From assembly GCF_023716465.1 (NCBI RefSeq), contig NZ_CP092415.1:2953501-3017500 (forward strand): a stretch of 64,000 bases of DNA, written 5' to 3'. This document shows, in pieces, positions 18,201 to 26,465 of the stretch. The notes under the pieces were generated by a model, which saw only the letters and a program-made list of their open reading frames with translations, was not told the DNA's origin and did not search any database. The position numbers and the translations under genes were made by a program. The number at the start of each line of letters is the position of its first letter. Position 1 is the first letter of the stretch. The DNA comes from Flagellimonas marinaquae. Its GTDB lineage: Bacteria > Bacteroidota > Bacteroidia > Flavobacteriales > Flavobacteriaceae.

Positions 18201-19667
18201 CGTATTCGCCCCATTATGCTCACGGCTACCACAGATATTTTTGGGTTTTTACCTATGGCATTTTCCACATCAGCCGGTGCAGAGGTGCAACAACCGCTCG
18301 CTACGGTAGTTATTGGTGGGATGCTTACGGCCACCCTACTCACGTTGATAGTACTTCCTGTACTCTATATCTTTATAGAAAAGCGACGTGAGCGCAAAGA
18401 CCAGAACAAGATTGGTTCGTTTAATCCGCAAGCATTGACCACGATTTTAATACTTGGTTTTATGTTAGGTGGTACCGCTTTGGCGAAAGCGCAACAAACA
18501 CAAGCACCTGTGCCAGACCTCATTGTTCAGGATAGCATTACACCCATTACCTTATCTCGGGCTGTAGAAATTGCCAAAGAGAATTATCCAGCACTCAAGA
18601 CGAGCCAACTCGAAATAGAAAGACAGAGCGCACTCACGGGCAATGCCTATGACTTCGGTAATACTAAAGTATTTACAGGTGGCGAAGAAGTGGCAGATGG
18701 TCAGGGCATTTATACCTTGATAGGTATCGGTCAACAAAATATTGATCTATTGGGAATAGGTGCCAAAAAACGCTTGCAACAACAACGCATCCAGTTAGCC
18801 GAAACAGCTTTTGACCTATCTGAAATCCAGATAGAACTGGAAGTCAAAAAAGCCTGGTCAGAAGCTTTTCAGGCAAAGAAGAAATTTGTTCTTTATCGAG
18901 AACTGGACAGCATTTATGGTCAATTTGCACAATCTGTAGAACTCAATTTTGAAGTCGAAGCCATTTCGAGACTGGAATATGCTGCTGCGCGCAATCAAGC
19001 GTTACAGATAACCAACAGGTTTCAGCAGGCAGAAACAGATTATTTAATCGCATTACAAAAACTCAATCTTTGGTTGACACCAGATACGATGTACACCGTA
19101 GCTGATGAATTTGAAGCTACCGAAATTTCGGTGTTAGAGACTGATGATACATTGGATGAACATCCCGAGTTATCGCTTTCGCGAAAGCGTATAGACGAAG
19201 CACAAGCAAGCTATGATGCAGCAAGGGCAAGCTTACTGCCCCAGTTTAATCTGCAAGGTGGCCTGCAACGTGTAAATGGCGATAGTGGTTTCTACACCTA
19301 TCAGGCAGGGATTTCCATACCGCTGTTTTCTGGCCCAGACCGCAGCCGCGCAAAAGCTGCTAAACTGGATGCACAGATTGCAGAAACCAATGCCGCATTC
19401 AAACAACGCGAGCTGCAATCCCAATATACACAAGCACAGCAAAATTATACACGATGGCGAGATACTTGGTTTTTCTATAAAACCGAAGCTCTGCCACTTG
19501 CCATAGACCAGCGCAAAGGCGCATTGCTCGCCTACAAAGAAGGTGCGCTTGATTATGCAGCATTCACGCAAATTATACGTGATGCCATACAGACCGAAAT
19601 GGATGCACTGGACGCACTCGATAATTATTTAGAAGCCTTGTTTAAACTACAATATTTCCAAAACTAA
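15246..19667 (+). CDS. czcA: CzcA-type heavy-metal RND pump fused to a TolC-like outer-membrane channel
   Basis: 1473 residues. Residues 1 to about 1050 are a complete heavy-metal RND pump (AIDFGIIIDGAVIIIEGTV in TM4; GEFVPQLDEGDIAMQ at the start of the second half; GVAVLNGLVLINRF in TM10). Where CusA has a methionine near an MLxTG motif this protein has LLEGV, so zinc, cobalt or cadmium is more likely than copper. After a short cytoplasmic linker a second hydrophobic stretch at about 1063-1082 ending ALAKAQ looks like the old signal peptide of a TolC protein, and residues 1095-1473 are a TolC-family channel. Such fusions are known in Bacteroidota. The adaptor gene follows 6 bases downstream. 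Confidence 0.93.
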   Translation: MINRIIDFSINNKFIIGLFTLTLIGVGIWSMATVNLGSVPDITNNQVQVITQSPNLGTEDIEQFVTYPVELSMGNLPGVTEIRSISRFGLSVVTIVFEDDMGTYLPRQLVQEKLNELGESIPEKFGSPSMGPISTGLGQIYEYTIKPEEGFENKYSPMELRTVQDWVIKRQLTLLEGVVEVNSYGGSIKQYEVTVNPDKLNSLGISISQVYEALARNNVNTGGAYIEKNKMSNFIRGEGLIRSLEDIKDISIINEGNIPVTIGDVATRVHFGNQVRYGAFTQDGKEAVGGIIMMLKGSNPNAVIQNVKNRMAEIEKSLPEGLTIAPIIDRSELIARTTDTVKTNLLEGALIVIFALVLLLGSLRGGIITATTIPLSLLFAFILMKQFNVWANLMSLGAIDFGIIIDGAVIIIEGTVYEIQKRIRSGKLKFNQGVMDKVAYDAGTTMMGSAFFGQIIILIVFTPILFLTGVEGKMFKPMAYTFGFAMIGAIILCLTYVPMMSALFMKPVQNTKSWFGKFERWLEKISDKIIGAIHSAYKPLLKGALRLKLIVLSSSAVLLIIAGFIFSNMGGEFVPQLDEGDIAMQAFIRPGSSLTESIEVSKKIETILLENFPEIKTVTARIGVADIPTDPMPMDIADMYIILNKDMDEWTTASTKEGLIEAIRDKLDDELVGVNLSFTQPVELRFNELLEGVREDIAVKLYGEDLEVLSDKVQEMAAIIKTVPGAGDVSAERTAGLPQMTVKFRRDKMAQYGLDIQKVNDYISTAFAGGTAGVIFEGEKRFDLVVRFDESHRKSIDDLRTMYIDLKDGSQVPIIEIAEIEYVPGPMQISRDNTYRRTYVGVNARGRDVESVVKDIQQKLDEELDLPSGYYITYGGEFENLQSAKDRLTIVVPIALFLIFVLLYFALKSFSQSLMIYIAIPLAAIGGVFALWLRDMPFSISAGVGFIVLFGVAVLNGLVLINRFNSLKEEGVTSIKDRIFQGTKERIRPIMLTATTDIFGFLPMAFSTSAGAEVQQPLATVVIGGMLTATLLTLIVLPVLYIFIEKRRERKDQNKIGSFNPQALTTILILGFMLGGTALAKAQQTQAPVPDLIVQDSITPITLSRAVEIAKENYPALKTSQLEIERQSALTGNAYDFGNTKVFTGGEEVADGQGIYTLIGIGQQNIDLLGIGAKKRLQQQRIQLAETAFDLSEIQIELEVKKAWSEAFQAKKKFVLYRELDSIYGQFAQSVELNFEVEAISRLEYAAARNQALQITNRFQQAETDYLIALQKLNLWLTPDTMYTVADEFEATEISVLETDDTLDEHPELSLSRKRIDEAQASYDAARASLLPQFNLQGGLQRVNGDSGFYTYQAGISIPLFSGPDRSRAKAAKLDAQIAETNAAFKQRELQSQYTQAQQNYTRWRDTWFFYKTEALPLAIDQRKGALLAYKEGALDYAAFTQIIRDAIQTEMDALDALDNYLEALFKLQYFQN

Positions 19668-19673
19668 AAAAAG

Positions 19674-20903
19674 ATGAAAAAATTAAAATATATACCGATT
19701 ACCACAATGCTTATGGCATTGACATTATTCAGCTGTGGCGAGTCAAAAACTGAAGATGGCCACGATGAAGCCACCCATTCTGAAACAGAAGAAAATCACT
19801 CTGAAGGGGAAGATGAAGAAGATAATATGGCAGGCGAAGCTAAGGAAGTAATGCTCACGGCACAGCAGTTTGAAGCCTTACAGATGGAAATTGACACGCT
19901 CTCACAACGTTATATGAGCGGTTATGTAGAAGCAAATGGCACGCTGGAAGTACCACCCCAAAACGAAGCATCCATTACCGCCATAACAGGAGCAAATGTG
20001 GCATCCATAGAAGTAATAGAAGGTGATGAAGTGAAAAAAAATCAAGCGGTTGCCTATCTCTCACATCCCAGCATCATACAGATACAGAGCGATTACTTAA
20101 ATGCACACAGCAACAGTCGGTTTTTAAAACAAGAATACGAACGTCAAAAAAGGCTTTATGAAGCTGGTGTGGCATCTGGTATGAATTTCCAAAAGGCAAC
20201 GGCAGACTATCAGTCATCTACCGCAATGGTAAACGGGCTGGAAGCACAATTGCGACAGTACAACATCAATGTGAATGGCGTGCGCAATGGCACTATCTAC
20301 CAGCGTGTTGCATTGCGCAGTCCCATTGCAGGGGTTGTAGAAAAAGTTTTTATAAAAACTGGACAATATGTGGAGCCACAGACCAACCTAATGGAAATAG
20401 TAGATACAGACCACGTACACGCAGATTTAATGGTTTTCGAAAAAGATGTTGATAGGGTAAAAAAAGGTCAACAAGTACGATTTAGCGTTCAATCAAGACC
20501 AGGAACGGAACTCGTTGCCGAAATTTATTCAGTAGGAAAAACCTTCGAGCAAGATCCCAAAGCGGTGCACGTACACGCAGAAATTGAGAACAAAGGTGGT
20601 GGTCTTATCACAGGAATGTACATTAAAGGTAGGATTGAAGTTGATAACGATGAAACCGCTGAAACCGCATTACCAGAAAGTGCCATTATTACAGAAGGTG
20701 GTAGGGATTATGTGTTTAAAGCGCAAAGGGAAGGCAACACTTGGAGTTTTATACCAGTAGAAGTCACTACGGGCGAGAAGGATGGTGACTGGATAGCCAT
20801 ACGTTTTTTTGAAACCCCAGATTCCAACACGCGTTTTGCATTCAATAATGCCTATTACCTTATGGGAGAAATGAAAAAAGGAGAGACAGAACACGAACAT
20901 TAA
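19674..20903 (+). CDS. czcB: CzcB-type periplasmic adaptor lipoprotein
   Basis: 409-residue membrane-fusion protein with lipobox TLFSC (Cys21) and a His/Glu-rich metal-binding linker (about 27-50). The adaptor core follows: beta-barrel and lipoyl halves (ANVASIEVIEGDEVKKNQ; LRSPIAGVVEKVFIKTGQYV), a helical hairpin (DYLNAHSNSRFLKQEYERQK), and a C-terminal membrane-proximal domain. It lies 6 bases after the CzcA-TolC fusion and would bridge its two halves. Its first 24 bases around the ATG are identical to those of the TolC gene at 3455. Confidence 0.92.
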   Translation: MKKLKYIPITTMLMALTLFSCGESKTEDGHDEATHSETEENHSEGEDEEDNMAGEAKEVMLTAQQFEALQMEIDTLSQRYMSGYVEANGTLEVPPQNEASITAITGANVASIEVIEGDEVKKNQAVAYLSHPSIIQIQSDYLNAHSNSRFLKQEYERQKRLYEAGVASGMNFQKATADYQSSTAMVNGLEAQLRQYNINVNGVRNGTIYQRVALRSPIAGVVEKVFIKTGQYVEPQTNLMEIVDTDHVHADLMVFEKDVDRVKKGQQVRFSVQSRPGTELVAEIYSVGKTFEQDPKAVHVHAEIENKGGGLITGMYIKGRIEVDNDETAETALPESAIITEGGRDYVFKAQREGNTWSFIPVEVTTGEKDGDWIAIRFFETPDSNTRFAFNNAYYLMGEMKKGETEHEH

Positions 20904-20908
20904 AAGAT

Positions 20909-21550
20909 ATGAAAGAGGCAAGAAAAAGAAATTTAAAAGAAGCCAGAACACTACAGATTTGGAACGTTATTTATGATGTTATTGAAGTGGTGGTCTCGCT
21001 TATAGCAGGATTTACGGCAAATAGTTCGGCTCTGATAGGTTGGGGATTGGACAGCACGATTGAAGTGGTTAGTGCGGGAACATTAGGCTGGCGACTACAC
21101 GGCGAGATTAAAGGTATCGATGAAGAAAAAGTAAAACGAAGACAAAAAATCACGTTAAACGTAATTGCAGTTTCCTTTACGCTCATCTGTATTTTCATTT
21201 CCTACGATTCCATTACAAAGCTTATAAATAAAGAAACCGCAAACTGGAGCACGATGGGACTGATTATATTATTGGTTTCCCTGGTTGTAAATCCTATCCT
21301 GATCTATTTCAAAAGAAAGTATGGAAAGAAATTAGACAGTCCAGCCTTGCTGGCTGATGCTAAAGACACCTTTATTTGCTTATACCAAACCGTGGTCGTA
21401 CTTATAGGATTGCTATTGGTCAACTGGTTAGGCTGGTGGTGGGCAGATCCTGTGGCGGCATTACTTATCGTTCCGTACGCTGCAAAAGAAGGCTATGAAG
21501 CCTACAATAAAGCTAAAAATATCAATTATAACACCGCACAAAATGACTGA
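20909..21550 (+). CDS. Cation transporter, small CDF-like
   Basis: 213 residues with about five to six predicted membrane helices. The stretch TANSSALIGWGLDSTIEVVSAGTLGWR resembles the metal-site helix of cation diffusion facilitators (an Asp is in place), and ADAKDTFICLYQTVVVLIG with WWWADPVAALLIVPYAAKEG matches the second metal-site pair and the last helix. It lacks the C-terminal cytoplasmic metal-sensing domain of full-size CDF proteins (about 300 residues). It follows czcB by 5 bases and overlaps the start of the Fur-family gene, so it is in the czc operon. Confidence 0.85.
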   Translation: MKEARKRNLKEARTLQIWNVIYDVIEVVVSLIAGFTANSSALIGWGLDSTIEVVSAGTLGWRLHGEIKGIDEEKVKRRQKITLNVIAVSFTLICIFISYDSITKLINKETANWSTMGLIILLVSLVVNPILIYFKRKYGKKLDSPALLADAKDTFICLYQTVVVLIGLLLVNWLGWWWADPVAALLIVPYAAKEGYEAYNKAKNINYNTAQND

Positions 21551-21965
21551 AATTGAAAAAACATTAAATGACCATAACGTGCGTCCCACCGCAATGCGCA
21601 TCTTGATTTATAAGTATATGGCCGATAGGGATGCCGCCATCGCCCTGACTGATATTGAGAATGCTTTCGCAAAAGCGGATAGAACCACATTGTACCGAAC
21701 CCTAAAAACGTTTGAAGAAAAAAACGTGGTGCATCACATAGATGACGGAACTGGAATCTCTAAATACGCACTTTGTGAAGAAGGCTGTAATTGTGAAATA
21801 GAACAGGATTTGCATTTACATTTTCATTGCACTAACTGTGACGAAACAGTTTGTTTAACGGAACAAAAAATCCCGCATATCAATTTGCCAGATGGATATT
21901 TGGCAGAGGATGTTAATCTCGTGGTTACGGGAATATGCGAAAAATGCAGCAGTAATTTACTTTAA
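21543..21965 (+). CDS. Fur-family metalloregulator
   Basis: 140 residues from ATG 21543; a longer in-frame extension exists upstream but this start gives the normal Fur length and overlaps the CDF stop by 8 bases. A winged helix occupies about 10-80 (VRPTAMRILIYKYM; RTTLYRTLKTFEEKNVVHHI). The metal part has HLHFHCTNCDETVCL and ends ICEKCSSNLL, giving two CxxC pairs for structural zinc. Placed inside the zinc/cadmium efflux operon, it is most likely a Zur-type sensor controlling it. The gene carries a near-copy of the AFAKA palindrome (NAFAKADRT). Metal specificity cannot be read from sequence alone. Confidence 0.88.
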   Translation: MTEIEKTLNDHNVRPTAMRILIYKYMADRDAAIALTDIENAFAKADRTTLYRTLKTFEEKNVVHHIDDGTGISKYALCEEGCNCEIEQDLHLHFHCTNCDETVCLTEQKIPHINLPDGYLAEDVNLVVTGICEKCSSNLL

Positions 21966-21986
21966 TAAACAAACGAACAAATTAGA

Positions 21987-22784
21987 TTGATTTTGAAAAA
22001 AAGCACTTTTATAATAACTAAAATGGACTGCCCTTCAGAAGAGCAGATGATTCGGATGAAGTTAGAGTCTTATGCTCAAGTAAAACACTTGGATTTTGAT
22101 ATTCCAAACAGAAAATTGGAAGTATATCACGTGGACGACGTCAAGGCGATAAAAACGTCTATAGCCAGCTTAAAACTTGGGGATTCCTTAGAAGGAACCA
22201 CAGAAGCCGAACCACCCGTAATGGAAGACCAATCCAAACAAAAAAGAATCCTATGGTGGGTCTTGGGCATCAACTTTGGCTTTTTCGTTATCGAAATGAC
22301 CACCGGTTGGATTTCTTCTTCGATGGGTCTTGTGGCAGACTCATTAGATATGCTGGCAGATTCCATCGTATATGCATTAAGCCTATTTGCGGTAGGCGGT
22401 GCCATTTCAAGAAAAAAGAAGGTTGCGAAATACAGCGGATACTTTCAGATGGCATTGGCAACACTTGGGTTTGCAGAGGTCTTGAGAAGGTTTTTTAGCA
22501 ATACCGAAACACCCTTGTTTCAATGGATGATTATCGTTTCAATTTTCGCATTGGCAGGTAATTTGATATCGCTCTGGCTCATCAACAAGGCAAAGAGTCA
22601 AGAGGCTCATATGCAGGCAAGTGCCATTTTTACATCCAATGATATTATTGTTAATGGTGGTGTTATAGTAGCTGGGGTGCTGGTTTATTTTCTGAATAGT
22701 AAATGGCCCGATTTAGTGATTGGCGGCATCGTTTTCACTTTTGTAATGCGCGGTGCATTGAGAATATTGAAATTATCGAAGTAG
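21987..22784 (+). CDS. CDF-family cation transporter with HMA-like N-terminus
   Basis: 265 residues starting at TTG (21987, or TTG at 21993); the first ATG lies inside the N-terminal domain at MDCPSEEQ. Residues 5-60 resemble a ferredoxin-like heavy-metal domain with a single Cys (TKMDCPSEEQMIRMKLE). The membrane part (about 85-250) has the CDF signature GLVADSLDMLADSIVYALSL with two Asp residues. It likely exports a divalent metal, and the neighbouring P-type ATPase begins 33 bases on. Substrate unknown. Confidence 0.85.
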   Translation: MILKKSTFIITKMDCPSEEQMIRMKLESYAQVKHLDFDIPNRKLEVYHVDDVKAIKTSIASLKLGDSLEGTTEAEPPVMEDQSKQKRILWWVLGINFGFFVIEMTTGWISSSMGLVADSLDMLADSIVYALSLFAVGGAISRKKKVAKYSGYFQMALATLGFAEVLRRFFSNTETPLFQWMIIVSIFALAGNLISLWLINKAKSQEAHMQASAIFTSNDIIVNGGVIVAGVLVYFLNSKWPDLVIGGIVFTFVMRGALRILKLSK

Positions 22785-22817
22785 TTTTTAAAATGATATC
22801 AAACTTGATTAGAACAT

Positions 22818-24782
22818 ATGAAAAAGAAAAAAATAAACTTACGTGACTTAGAACCAAAAAAACAACAAGGCGAGCACAGTCACGACGATGGCCATAACCA
22901 TAGCAGCCCTGAAGAAATTTCAAATTTTAGAACCTATCTACCGGCTATTTTCAGCTTTGTGATGTTGATAGCCGGAATCGCTATTGATTACTTTGATGCG
23001 TTTCCTTTCTTCAAAGGATGGATTCGCATAGTATGGTACACGGTAGCCTATATCCCTGTTGGTTTTCCGGTGATAAGAGAAGGCTGGAAAAGTATTAAAA
23101 ATGGTGATTTCTTTACCGAATTTTTCTTGATGTCCATAGCCACTTTAGGGGCGTTCGCTATCGGCGAATATCCAGAAGGCGTAGCCGTAATGTTATTTTA
23201 TGCTGTGGGCGAACTGTTCCAGAATGCGGCCGTTAACCGTGCGAAGGGAAATATAAAAGCCTTACTCGATGTAAGACCAAATGAGGCTTTGGTTTATCGT
23301 GATGGTGATTTTGTTTCAGTAAATCCCGAGACTGTTGAAATCGGTGAAAAGATACAGGTACGTGTAGGCGAAAAAGTTCCTCTTGATGGCATTATACTTT
23401 CTGAAAAGGGTTCTTTTAATACTGCTGCCTTGACAGGCGAAAGCAAACCTGATACAATTGCTAAAGGCGATACCGTTTTTGCTGGAAGCATCAACCTTGA
23501 TGGTGTAATCGAAATCGAGACGACCAAGGAATTCAAGGATAGTTCCATTGCACGAATTCTGGATATGGTACAGAATGCAACTGCCAGAAAATCAAAGACC
23601 GAACTGTTCATCAGAAAATTTGCTCGGATTTATACGCCAATCGTTGTATTCCTTGCCATCGGACTGACGTTTCTACCTTACTTTTTTGTAGATGATTATG
23701 TTTTTAGGGATTGGCTCTATCGAGCATTAATATTCCTTGTGATATCCTGTCCTTGTGCTTTAGTCATCTCTATACCGCTGGGCTATTTTGGCGGATTGGG
23801 TGCGGCATCCCGCAACGGTATTCTTTTCAAGGGTGCTTCCTTTCTCGATGCAATGACCCAAGTGAACACGGTCGTAATGGACAAAACAGGAACTGTTACT
23901 AAAGGGGTTTTTAAAATCAAGGAAATCAATTCCATCACATTTGAGGAAACCGAGTTTATGAAGTATTTGATGGCGATGGAAGAGCAATCCACTCATCCTA
24001 TCGCCAAGGCGATTCTCGAATATAAAGCTGACGGCTCGGATTATGAAGCGACTAATGTTTCAGAGGTTGCCGGAAAGGGATTGAAAGGAACTGTCAACGG
24101 GAAAACGGTGTTGGTAGGTAACAAGGCTTTGATGACCTCAAACCGCATAGAAGTCCCCTCGGAAACAGATGGTATTGTAGAATCAATCGTTATGGTGTCT
24201 ATTGCTGGGGAATTTGCAGGTTATGTAACCATTGCAGATGAACTCAAGGATGATGCGCACCAAGCCATTAAACAAATTCGGGATTCAGGAATTTCCAAAA
24301 TTATAATGCTATCCGGCGATAAGGATTCTATAACTCAACAAGTTGCAAAAGAGTTAAATATCGATTGGGCGAAAGGTGGGTTGTTACCCGAAGATAAACT
24401 GAATGAAGTTGAAGAACTTAAAAAGCAACCTGAAACGAAAGTCGCATTTATTGGCGATGGCATTAACGACGCACCCGTTTTGGCGGCAAGTGGTGTAGGT
24501 ATTGCGATGGGTGGTTTGGGTAGCGACGTTGCTATAGAAACAGCCGATGTTATCATACAGACCGACCAACCCAGTAAGATTGCAAGAGCGATTAAAATTG
24601 GTCGATCAACGCGAAGAATTGTCTGGCAGAATATTGGGTTGGCATTTGGTGTAAAGGTTATTGTCCTCATTCTCGGTGCAGGTGGATTGGCCACGATGTG
24701 GGAAGCCGTATTTGCTGATGTAGGTGTTGCGTTGCTTGCTATCCTCAATGCCGTCAGATTGCAGAAAATGAAGTGGCAATAG
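22818..24782 (+). CDS. Zn/Cd/Pb-type heavy-metal P1B ATPase
   Basis: 654 residues. It has no N-terminal HMA domain; instead a His-rich stretch (GEHSHDDGHNHSSP, about 18-31) precedes eight expected membrane helices. Key motifs: actuator TGES, translocation motif CPC in SCPCALV (about 311-313), DKTGT (about 355), the HP motif STHPIAKA, and GDGINDAPVL (about 545). The SCPCALVIS context and DVGVALLAILNAVRL in the last helix fit the ZntA/CadA branch. It completes a zinc/cadmium export set together with czcAB, two CDF proteins and a Fur regulator. Confidence 0.93.
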   Translation: MKKKKINLRDLEPKKQQGEHSHDDGHNHSSPEEISNFRTYLPAIFSFVMLIAGIAIDYFDAFPFFKGWIRIVWYTVAYIPVGFPVIREGWKSIKNGDFFTEFFLMSIATLGAFAIGEYPEGVAVMLFYAVGELFQNAAVNRAKGNIKALLDVRPNEALVYRDGDFVSVNPETVEIGEKIQVRVGEKVPLDGIILSEKGSFNTAALTGESKPDTIAKGDTVFAGSINLDGVIEIETTKEFKDSSIARILDMVQNATARKSKTELFIRKFARIYTPIVVFLAIGLTFLPYFFVDDYVFRDWLYRALIFLVISCPCALVISIPLGYFGGLGAASRNGILFKGASFLDAMTQVNTVVMDKTGTVTKGVFKIKEINSITFEETEFMKYLMAMEEQSTHPIAKAILEYKADGSDYEATNVSEVAGKGLKGTVNGKTVLVGNKALMTSNRIEVPSETDGIVESIVMVSIAGEFAGYVTIADELKDDAHQAIKQIRDSGISKIIMLSGDKDSITQQVAKELNIDWAKGGLLPEDKLNEVEELKKQPETKVAFIGDGINDAPVLAASGVGIAMGGLGSDVAIETADVIIQTDQPSKIARAIKIGRSTRRIVWQNIGLAFGVKVIVLILGAGGLATMWEAVFADVGVALLAILNAVRLQKMKWQ

Positions 24783-24800
24783 GTCTTTTAATAAAGGGAC

Positions 24801-24947
24801 TTATAGAAATACAGCCCCATAAATTAAACATTTTATGAAACGCAACGAATCCAGAAAAGAGATACTTAAAAAGACCAAATAAACAGAATGTTTGCGAACA
24901 CCTACAATTTTAAGTGGTTGGATTTTGTATGCGATGTTTGTGCTCAT
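24801..24947 (-). CDS. 48-residue remnant reading frame behind the MerR-type promoter
   Basis: ATG at 24947 lies about 20 bases downstream of a TATATTTG element on the minus strand and opens a 48-residue frame (MSTNIAYKIQPLKIVG...) ending at 24801. No family is recognisable. It occupies the position where the target gene of the MerR switch should start, so it may be a truncated target. It could equally be chance. Confidence 0.25.
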   Translation of the reverse strand: MSTNIAYKIQPLKIVGVRKHSVYLVFLSISFLDSLRFIKCLIYGAVFL

Positions 24948-24967
24948 TATTTTTTAAGTTTTCTTTA

Positions 24968-25001
24968 CAAATATAGACCGTGGAGTATAGTCAACGGTCA
25001 A
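24968..25001 (-). promoter_or_regulatory. MerR-type operator/promoter with 20-bp spacer
   Basis: On the minus strand: TTGACC (complement of 24996-25001), a 20-base spacer, then TATATTTG (complement of 24968-24975). A 24-bp dyad at 24976-24999 fills the spacer, with 10 of 12 pairs complementary (outer arms GACCGT and ACGGTC). An overlong spacer filled by a dyad is the hallmark of MerR-family activator sites. The adjacent merR gene is frameshifted. Confidence 0.65.
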
Positions 25002-25030
25002 GCGAAATGTAGACTTTATTTTTAAGGTAT

Positions 25031-25370
25031 ATGCAAATGGGCCAGTTGTCCAAGAAAACAAGGTTTTCCGGTGATACCATATGCTTTTATAAAAGAAGGG
25101 TTTGATGCCGATGTCTCAAAGGAAGATGAATGCAACAGTTATAGGAATTACTCCGATGGAACTTTGGAAAAACTTCTTGTCAATGATGAAATGAAAGGCT
25201 TTGGGGTTACCTTAAATGAGATTTCAGATTTTTTTGGGCTATTGGAATTCAATACAGCTGCGTGTGAGAATGTATCACAAAAAATGCTTGAAAAGGTAAG
25301 GTTGATCGATAAGAAAATAAAAGAGTTGAAAGAAATGAAGAGCCTGATTATTGGAAGCTTGGATTCCTGA
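25031..25370 (+). pseudogene. MerR-family regulator, frameshifted
   Basis: ATG 25031 begins a MerR DNA-binding domain (QLSKKTRFSGDTICFYKR) that hits a stop at about 25103. One frame over, the protein continues (KEGFDADVSKEDECNSYRNYSD) into a typical MerR dimerisation helix and C-terminus (GVTLNEISDFF; CENVSQKMLEKVRLIDKKIKEL). The switch point is near 25085-25097, at a run of A and G. Joined, the product would be about 112 residues, short but normal for the family apart from the missing C-terminal tail. A metal-binding-type Cys is present before the long helix. It faces the dyad promoter at 24968-25001. Confidence 0.75.
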
Positions 25371-25642
25371 GCGTCCCAAGAAAGCAAATCGGAAAATTGC
25401 CCCTTGATTTCAGTAAATTTTTAGTTGAACGCTCAATTTTTCAGAGTAGCACATAACTTCTAACGGAACTCCATTCGGTATATATCCTCTATTTGGTGGT
25501 GCAAGATTTGATAATCCTTTAGCCTATCAAACCGATTAAAGGTGCCCTGCAATAATATTTTTTAGAAAGAATAGACCAAATGTTTTCATAAAAAGATGCT
25601 ATTGTTACGTAAAGTATTTTTTAAGGAACCAGTGATACATTA

Positions 25643-26465
25643 CTATCTTAAAGACCAGATTAAAATTGAGTTTTCCTTAAAATTTGTGATATAAAGTTTG
25701 TTCCTGTCGAACAGAACATCAGTTGGATATACGATGTTTTCTGTCAATATCTGAAGCAGTTGGCCCTTATGGTCAAAAATTAATACCCGACTATTTTCTT
25801 GGTCGGTGATGGCCAATTCATTGACGTTTAAAGCAATTCCTGAAGCCACGTTTATTTTCTCATTTTGTCCGATGGTGGCAATATGGTTGCCTTCAAAATC
25901 AAAAATATGGATCCTGTGGTTATAGGCATCAGCCACGTAAACCTTGCCGTTTTTCATCTTTACATCTATAAGGATAGTATAGTTTCCCATCCTTATGTCC
26001 CTGTTTACCGATGGTAAAACTTTTATTAGGGGTCTCCACAATAATACGATGGTTATAAAAATCAACGACCAAAATGGTGTCCCCATATATGGAAACACCT
26101 GCCGGTGCCTGTGGAGTCTTATTTATTTTCATGGGGCTTAACCTGCTATTTTTATATTTCCAAATGGAATCGGTCAAAAACTCTGGAATATAAAGTGCAC
26201 CCTTTTCAAAATGGATGTTCATCGGTCGTTGGATGCCCGTGATGGAATCCAATACTTTTCCGTTCAGGTCTATTTTATACAGCCGGAAATAATCGGGGTC
26301 CGAAAACCAGATGACATCCCTATCCTTTGCCAATGCCAAGGGACGGGATTCTTCGGGAAGCGTAATCTTTCGTTCAAACTGCCACTGTTTTTTGTGCCTC
26401 TTACAACCGGATATGAAAAGAACCAAGAAAACAATTGAGAGGATACTAACTAGTTTAGAATTCAT
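25643..26465 (-). pseudogene. NHL-repeat beta-propeller lipoprotein, frameshifted
   Basis: Starts at 26465 with a lipoprotein signal (lipobox FISGC, Cys21) and runs through NHL-type blades (LALAKDRDVIWFSDPDYFR; ILVVDFYNHRIIVETP). After DGKLYYPY the frame breaks near 25965-25985 and continues one frame over with the matching blade (KVYVADAYNHRIHIFDF) to IWSLR at 25643. A single-base change explains the break. The intact protein would be about 273 residues, a six-bladed outer-membrane or periplasmic propeller. Its start overlaps the end of the MerT-like gene by 11 bases. Confidence 0.78.

Noticed and set aside
24835..24882. 15-codon frame MKRNESRKEILKKTK, like the start of a TetR-type regulator
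   Set aside because: Too short to distinguish a gene remnant from chance.
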